Of a stretch of DNA of 64,000 nt, positions 59,701-64,000 are shown piece by piece (the first letter of the stretch is position 1; each line of letters begins with the position of its first letter). The DNA is from Phoronis australis. Lineage: Eukaryota > Phoronida > Phoronidae. The notes under the pieces are model-generated. The model was not told where the DNA came from and ran no database searches. It saw nothing but the letters and a program-made list of their open reading frames with translations. The stretch lies in contig NMRA01000061.1 in the NCBI GenBank assembly GCA_002633005.1, positions 1,037,264 through 1,101,263 of the forward strand. The letters are read 5' to 3'. The position numbers were made by a program, and so were the translations under genes.

Positions 59701-61969
59701 GCACCCAAGAAGCATAACGCAGACGCAAGAATCTCGCTGTGACCTGCATTTATGCGAGTTCTCGTGTTTACGGAACACTGCCCAAGTCCAAATCGAGGAA
59801 CTAAAAATCAGGGGGTGTATTCATTAACAACAGAAGGGCATGTGGAGGAATAGATACTAGTCGCTACATGAGCAATAGTAAAATGGAACAAGGGATAAGC
59901 ACCCATTTAACAGAATCCTGAATGCACTGTTTATTGGTCACAATAGAGCGAACAGTGTTCTCTATAGAGCTCAAATTCCACAACATGGTGGTGATGCTTC
60001 ATAGTACTCGGCACTCAGCCAGTAATGACTAAAATTGAATTGCGTTCAACTGATCACAGGCAATAACCTGCACAACCCCTCAAGACCTGGCTGAAACTGA
60101 CTGACTTCCACATGTTTTTTTTTTCACTATGTTTTAGCCACATGCTGAATATACAGTAAAACTTGTCCAAGTTGGACATACGACGTGTCGAATTTTCGCT
60201 TAACTCAACAAAATTCCAAGGTACCAGTGATCTAGTCCCCTCCATAGAGCACTAAAATTTACTCAGACAAAACCTCTCTATCCGTTTGGATCCGATTTAT
60301 GCAAGTTAAATTGCAATTAAATGAAAAAATAATTTTTTGTAAAGACCCCAGTGCCAAACTAAAAATACCGATGCTGGGGTTTTAATGTAATACTGCACAA
60401 GTACAAAGCCTCAGAACATCTGGAGATGGCAAATGAATGGACATCAAAAATGACTTTTTGAATCAAATATCTAACTATTCTGCTTTTAACGTTAAACATT
60501 CAGCAATGAATAGATTTTTTCTAATATTAACAAAGGACTTTTTTCCTGAAGCACCGCAAAATCAGGAAGAGAAAATATTTAAATCTGTTATCAAATATTT
60601 ATCAATGGCACAATGGTTTCATTTGGCAGCGTTTCCTGAACCAGTCAGAGGGCGCTGGAACTGCACAAAATAGACAAATCTAAGTGAAATGAATACAATA
60701 CATTTTTGTTAATGATTTGCCGAAATAAAATCAAAGCAAAATTCCGCAAGATTACACGAGATATTGCCATGTTTTATAAATGAGAACACATGATTTTGGC
60801 AAGGTCCTACCGTTACTGAACTCTACCCTGACATCACTAATCTAATCTAGACCAAGGAAAATGGAACAAAGACCGGATAAATATAGGACTGAATGAAGGA
60901 AACTCCTAGCTTCCTTTGTTCAACTAAACACACTTTAGCCAGTGCCATTGTCTTCAACAAAAAGGAAGGCAATGCCAAACCCCAAACTACGTTTTATTAA
61001 TGACTCTGAACTCTTATGAACTAACAAATTCCTCATCGTGAGTGACTAGAGATCTCCATGCCAAAATCCCTTAATTGGCAAGATACCTGGAGAAATATGC
61101 AATAACCATAAGACAACAACAGCTCAAGTGTCTCTATTATACATAGTTGTAAAGTTATAGTCTGGCTCTATGGATAGATTGTGTTGCTCACACAATGCCT
61201 TTTGTGGACACAATACTAAATATACACAAGGAACTTTTGTAGCAGCATGTCCTTATCTAAAAATTTACAACGTCATAAAATTGGCAAAAGATGTAACACC
61301 CAGAATAGAGGAATACTTGTGTTATCGCCAGTTGGAATGAATCATACAGGCTAATTGGGATTCTAAACGTTCCAGACAAAAATAAATGTCCCGATCACCC
61401 GCGGCTTTTATGGAATGAAAAATGAATGTAAACCAAAACAAAGGAAGCATGGTCAAACAGGAAGCCATGATGGATTATAACAAAGGAAACTACATTCGCA
61501 TGAAATAAATATCAAATAAAATGCATCAAAATGAAGAAACGACCCCGGCGTGCATCTGCTATCAAATGTCTGTAAGTGAGAAACCATGAGACTGAAAGGA
61601 AATTCGATTTTTCGGAAACTTGTAGCCTAACAATGGTCCCCCGACTTGGCGGGATTTTCGACAACGTGCTTTGCTTTGTTCGACAACTGAGTGTTATTAC
61701 CATGGTGAAAACTTACCCTGTCTACCGACAATTTCAGCGACGTGTTCTGAGCTTGGGACAGGAACACACTCTGTCATATTTGCACCTTTTTTCTTTAGTT
61801 CCAGTTCATCGCTTGACGGGGAAGAGTTATGGAAGGAACGAGAATCGTCTGAATGAGTTAATCCATTTGCGAACGATAACTGGGAGAGATCCAGTGCGAT
61901 TTGAAACGCCCTTTGGTCTTCAATCGTGCCACTGTTGGCATTCATGTCCGCTATAAGATTCGCTGGCAT
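46447..61969 (-). CDS. MEX3: MEX3 RNA-binding protein with RING finger (two coding exons)
   Basis: Joining 61717-61969 to 46447-47738 gives 514 residues. Residues 14-37 carry the conserved [19 protein letters not shown]1 spans about 66-130 with its RNA-gripping loop GRQG at 82-85. KH2 spans about 168-236 with loop GPKG at 186-189. A Gly/Ser/Pro-rich region follows. A C3HC4 RING ends the protein: C460, C463, C475, H477, C481, C484, C499, C502. An in-frame TAA 18 bases before the ATG fixes the start. The phase 1 intron splits the last Gly of the KH1 loop. MEX-3 proteins bind 3' UTRs to repress or degrade mRNAs; those with a RING also act as ubiquitin ligases. All key residues are present. Single-copy ancestor type of vertebrate MEX3A-D. 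Confidence 0.96.
51090..51328 (+). repeat. Dispersed repeat family B, copy 2
   Basis: Diverged copy of 28351-28600 in the same orientation, in the MEX3 intron. Confidence 0.6.
53778..53850 (+). repeat. GACA/GAGA-rich simple repeat
   Basis: Imperfect runs of AGACAGACA and GAGAGACAG. On the minus strand this gives a false Ser/Val/Cys-rich ORF. Confidence 0.8.
59580..59650 (-). repeat. Dispersed repeat family A, short copy
   Basis: Minus strand CTCCTGTTTGGGACAGTCTC and following AAGGTTGAATT match the start of the copies at 34449 and 44759. Confidence 0.65.
60641..60658 (+). promoter_or_regulatory. CTCF-like motif
   Basis: CCAGTCAGAGGGCGCTGG fits the G-rich half and the GCGCTGG end of the consensus. 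It lies 1.3 kb inside the MEX3 gene from exon 1. Confidence 0.35.
61717..61969 (-). CDS. MEX3: MEX3 coding exon 1
   Basis: 84 codons plus one base, [14 protein letters not shown] to [16 protein letters not shown]; donor GTAAGT. First part of KH1. Confidence 0.95.
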
Positions 61970-64000
61970 TCCAACTTTAAAAGTTTAATTTCCTGTCTGA
62001 AAATCTAAAACTGAGGAAGCATAAAAGCCGAACTATCGGCGCGGACACTCGTGCACGGAACTGACTGAGAGTATCGCCTCGAAATGATGTCATTTTTACC
62101 CACAATACACATGTCGTGACCCAGTTTGTCTCGTGTTTATTGGTTCAGTTTGGTAGATTGGGCGGAGAAAGTCTGGCCATGTGGTTCAGACATCTGGCAT
62201 CTTTGTTTAGTAGAAATGTCTTCCCGGGTAATCTTCTTTGTTCAAATCCATCGATTTTCGAATTTTTGAAGAATTCCTTTCTTTAACCTTTGTAAACTTG
62301 CCGTCCTTGTTCAGGCGATAATGCACATGGTCAATGAAAAATCGTAAATGTTGTGAATTGGAAATTGCATCCGTTTGATAGACTCCTGGTGATACCAGGC
62401 TCAGGCAACCTTTCATTCATAAAGCTTCAAGTTGAAAAATGAAATAAAACAAAAAAATATTCATTGTTCACTAACTTTAATAACATTAAATCTTCTAAAC
62501 TAGAAAATAATTTATTACAAACGGGCGATTATACCTTTGAATAGCTGGGAATAATATCATTATAGTCCTTGGCTAAACAATTGAAATGTCAGGAGAACAC
62601 AAATACTTTTCTTTCAGTCTGAAAATTGTGGTTGGTGCTCCCTCAGCTTTGTGCCTCATAAATCAGCCTCAGGTGACATTTCTATGTTGTAATGAGTACA
62701 GTAAAGAGCATCTGGAGGCAGATCAACAAGATCACTCCACTCTTGAAAGGTACAAAGTTAATTTTCATAGGTGGACATTTTGTATGGTTGACACTGCAAC
62801 CTTTCCCTGGATCCCTAGTAGATTTCAAATTGCGATGTTAGGGAGGCAGATTCCAACCATGTTGTATTTGACAAGTTAGTCAACTAAGTAGCATAAATGA
62901 TCAAACGATACATTGTATCAAACTAAAATTGTGCACATAGTGTGAATGTATCCATACTGGCATCTGTCAATCAAACAAAATACAGTTACAAAATTACAAA
63001 GAAAAATCATAATTGTGTGCTGTGAATGAGTCACATTCAACATCATGTCCAATGAAAAATCACGCATTTGTTCCACTGCAAAAGAGGAACAAAGACAATG
63101 GTTTTTTGGATGGCATAGTAGGACTTGTAACTTGTAAGGTGCATAACAAACATACTGCTAGCCCCAGGATTTAGAGAGAAATCTGAAACCAACCTCATAC
63201 AATCTCCTGTAATCTCCATTTGTGGTACTCCTTTGCTCACTGTTTACATAATCTTATTTTACTATTTCCTCCTGAGGATGGATGTTGTTATTTTACAGAA
63301 CTCTCAGACTGGATTTTTTTACAAAAGCTTTCGAATAATTTTGTTAATAGCATGCTATGCCAATACTGATAGTAATGTAAACAAGCTTAAAAAAATATTT
63401 CTCGTCAGTATAACACATGCTGAAGTGTAAAATAACTGTCACCGGATAGTCATTTTCATGAATCGTGGCAATAAAAATGTTGGGTATTACATTTGCCCAG
63501 AGTCCAAAATCTTTTCTCATTAATTACCCATACAATAGTTAGTTAGTTATTTACGAAAACTGCAGAATTGTCCACTCTCTGTGATTTTTAGAAAATGGCT
63601 GATTTGCAGACCAAATAAACAATTTTCAAGGCCAGAGTTGATAGAAAAACCATCAAATTGTCCTGAAGGTCTGGTACCAGACAATCTATTCACACAAACT
63701 TTGAATTGCACGCCACAACTACTGAATCATGTGTGAGAACCAATCAATCACAATAGAAACTATAACTTCGCACCGGTAATGAACAAAAAATCACACTCGG
63801 GAACCACAGCGGACTCTGACAACTGCACAACGACAGTGAAACAAAAATAAGACGCAGAGACATTTTCAAACTACCGTACATTCTTTCAAGTGGATCGCAC
63901 ACAATCGTGTGATTTTTGCTAGATCAACTTTGTGTTTTGTTCTTACGATTCTTTTGTTCAGATGTGTGAAGTGAGTAGTGGTGAGGTAAGTCCTCTCATA
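61970..64000. other. Upstream region of MEX3
   Basis: AT-rich, no gene recognised. Should contain the MEX3 5' UTR and promoter. No TATA or CpG island is convincing. Confidence 0.6.

Larger units (their letters stand above)
47739..61716 (-). other. MEX3 intron, 14 kb
   Basis: One GT-AG intron of 13,978 bases. No other gene recognised in either strand. Contains repeats at 51090-51328 (family B) and 59580-59650 (family A), a polypurine GACA-rich stretch at about 53778-53850 and a CTCF-like site at 60641. Short repeats near 48120-48180 and 51373-51435 resemble each other. Confidence 0.85.

Noticed and set aside
61576-61956. 126-codon plus-strand ORF
   Set aside because: Antisense shadow of MEX3 exon 1.

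Overview
This is a stretch of nuclear DNA from an animal (metazoan). Introns are bounded by GT-AG, codon use is normal, the sequence is AT-rich, and most of it is non-coding and rich in old repeats. Five protein genes can be reconstructed with consistent splice phases: LYSMD3/4-like, C18orf32-like (UPF0729), RIOK2, MBD2/3 and MEX3. The single MBD2/3 and single LYSMD3/4-type gene fit an invertebrate, since vertebrates have duplicates. A marine invertebrate, possibly a deuterostome such as a hemichordate or echinoderm, is my best guess, but the phylum is not settled by the sequence.

Layout: 1-5794 is non-coding and holds a long hairpin repeat and a MITE-like element. 5795-11287 (minus) is the two-exon LYSMD3/4-like membrane protein. 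It is head-to-head, 401 bp between start codons, with the two-exon C18orf32-like gene (plus, 11689-12947). That gene converges on RIOK2 (minus, 14442-23296, nine coding exons, 496 aa). 23297-32272 is intergenic and contains an 80-bp assembly gap in a minisatellite. MBD2/3 (plus, 32273-39117, six coding exons, 256 aa) follows. After a 7.3-kb intergenic stretch comes MEX3 (minus, 46447-61969), whose two coding exons are separated by a 14-kb intron. 61970-64000 is upstream of MEX3.

The genes do not form one pathway: RIOK2 acts in 40S ribosome maturation, MBD2/3 in NuRD chromatin repression, MEX3 in mRNA control and ubiquitination, and LYSMD and C18orf32 are small membrane-associated proteins. 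Their linkage is notable because in human MBD2, MEX3C and C18orf32 lie on 18q21, MBD3 and MEX3D on 19p13.3, LYSMD3 and RIOK2 on 5q14-q15, and MEX3B and LYSMD4 on 15q25-q26. The window looks like an unduplicated relic of that ancestral neighbourhood.

The most unusual non-genic signals are three foldback insertions. One (15354-16015) is a decayed Penelope-like element whose inverted ends each carry a hammerhead-ribozyme-like fold. Two others share the same architecture of inverted ends, a one-sided tail and an 11-15-bp target duplication. There is also a recurrent CTCF-like motif scattered through the window.
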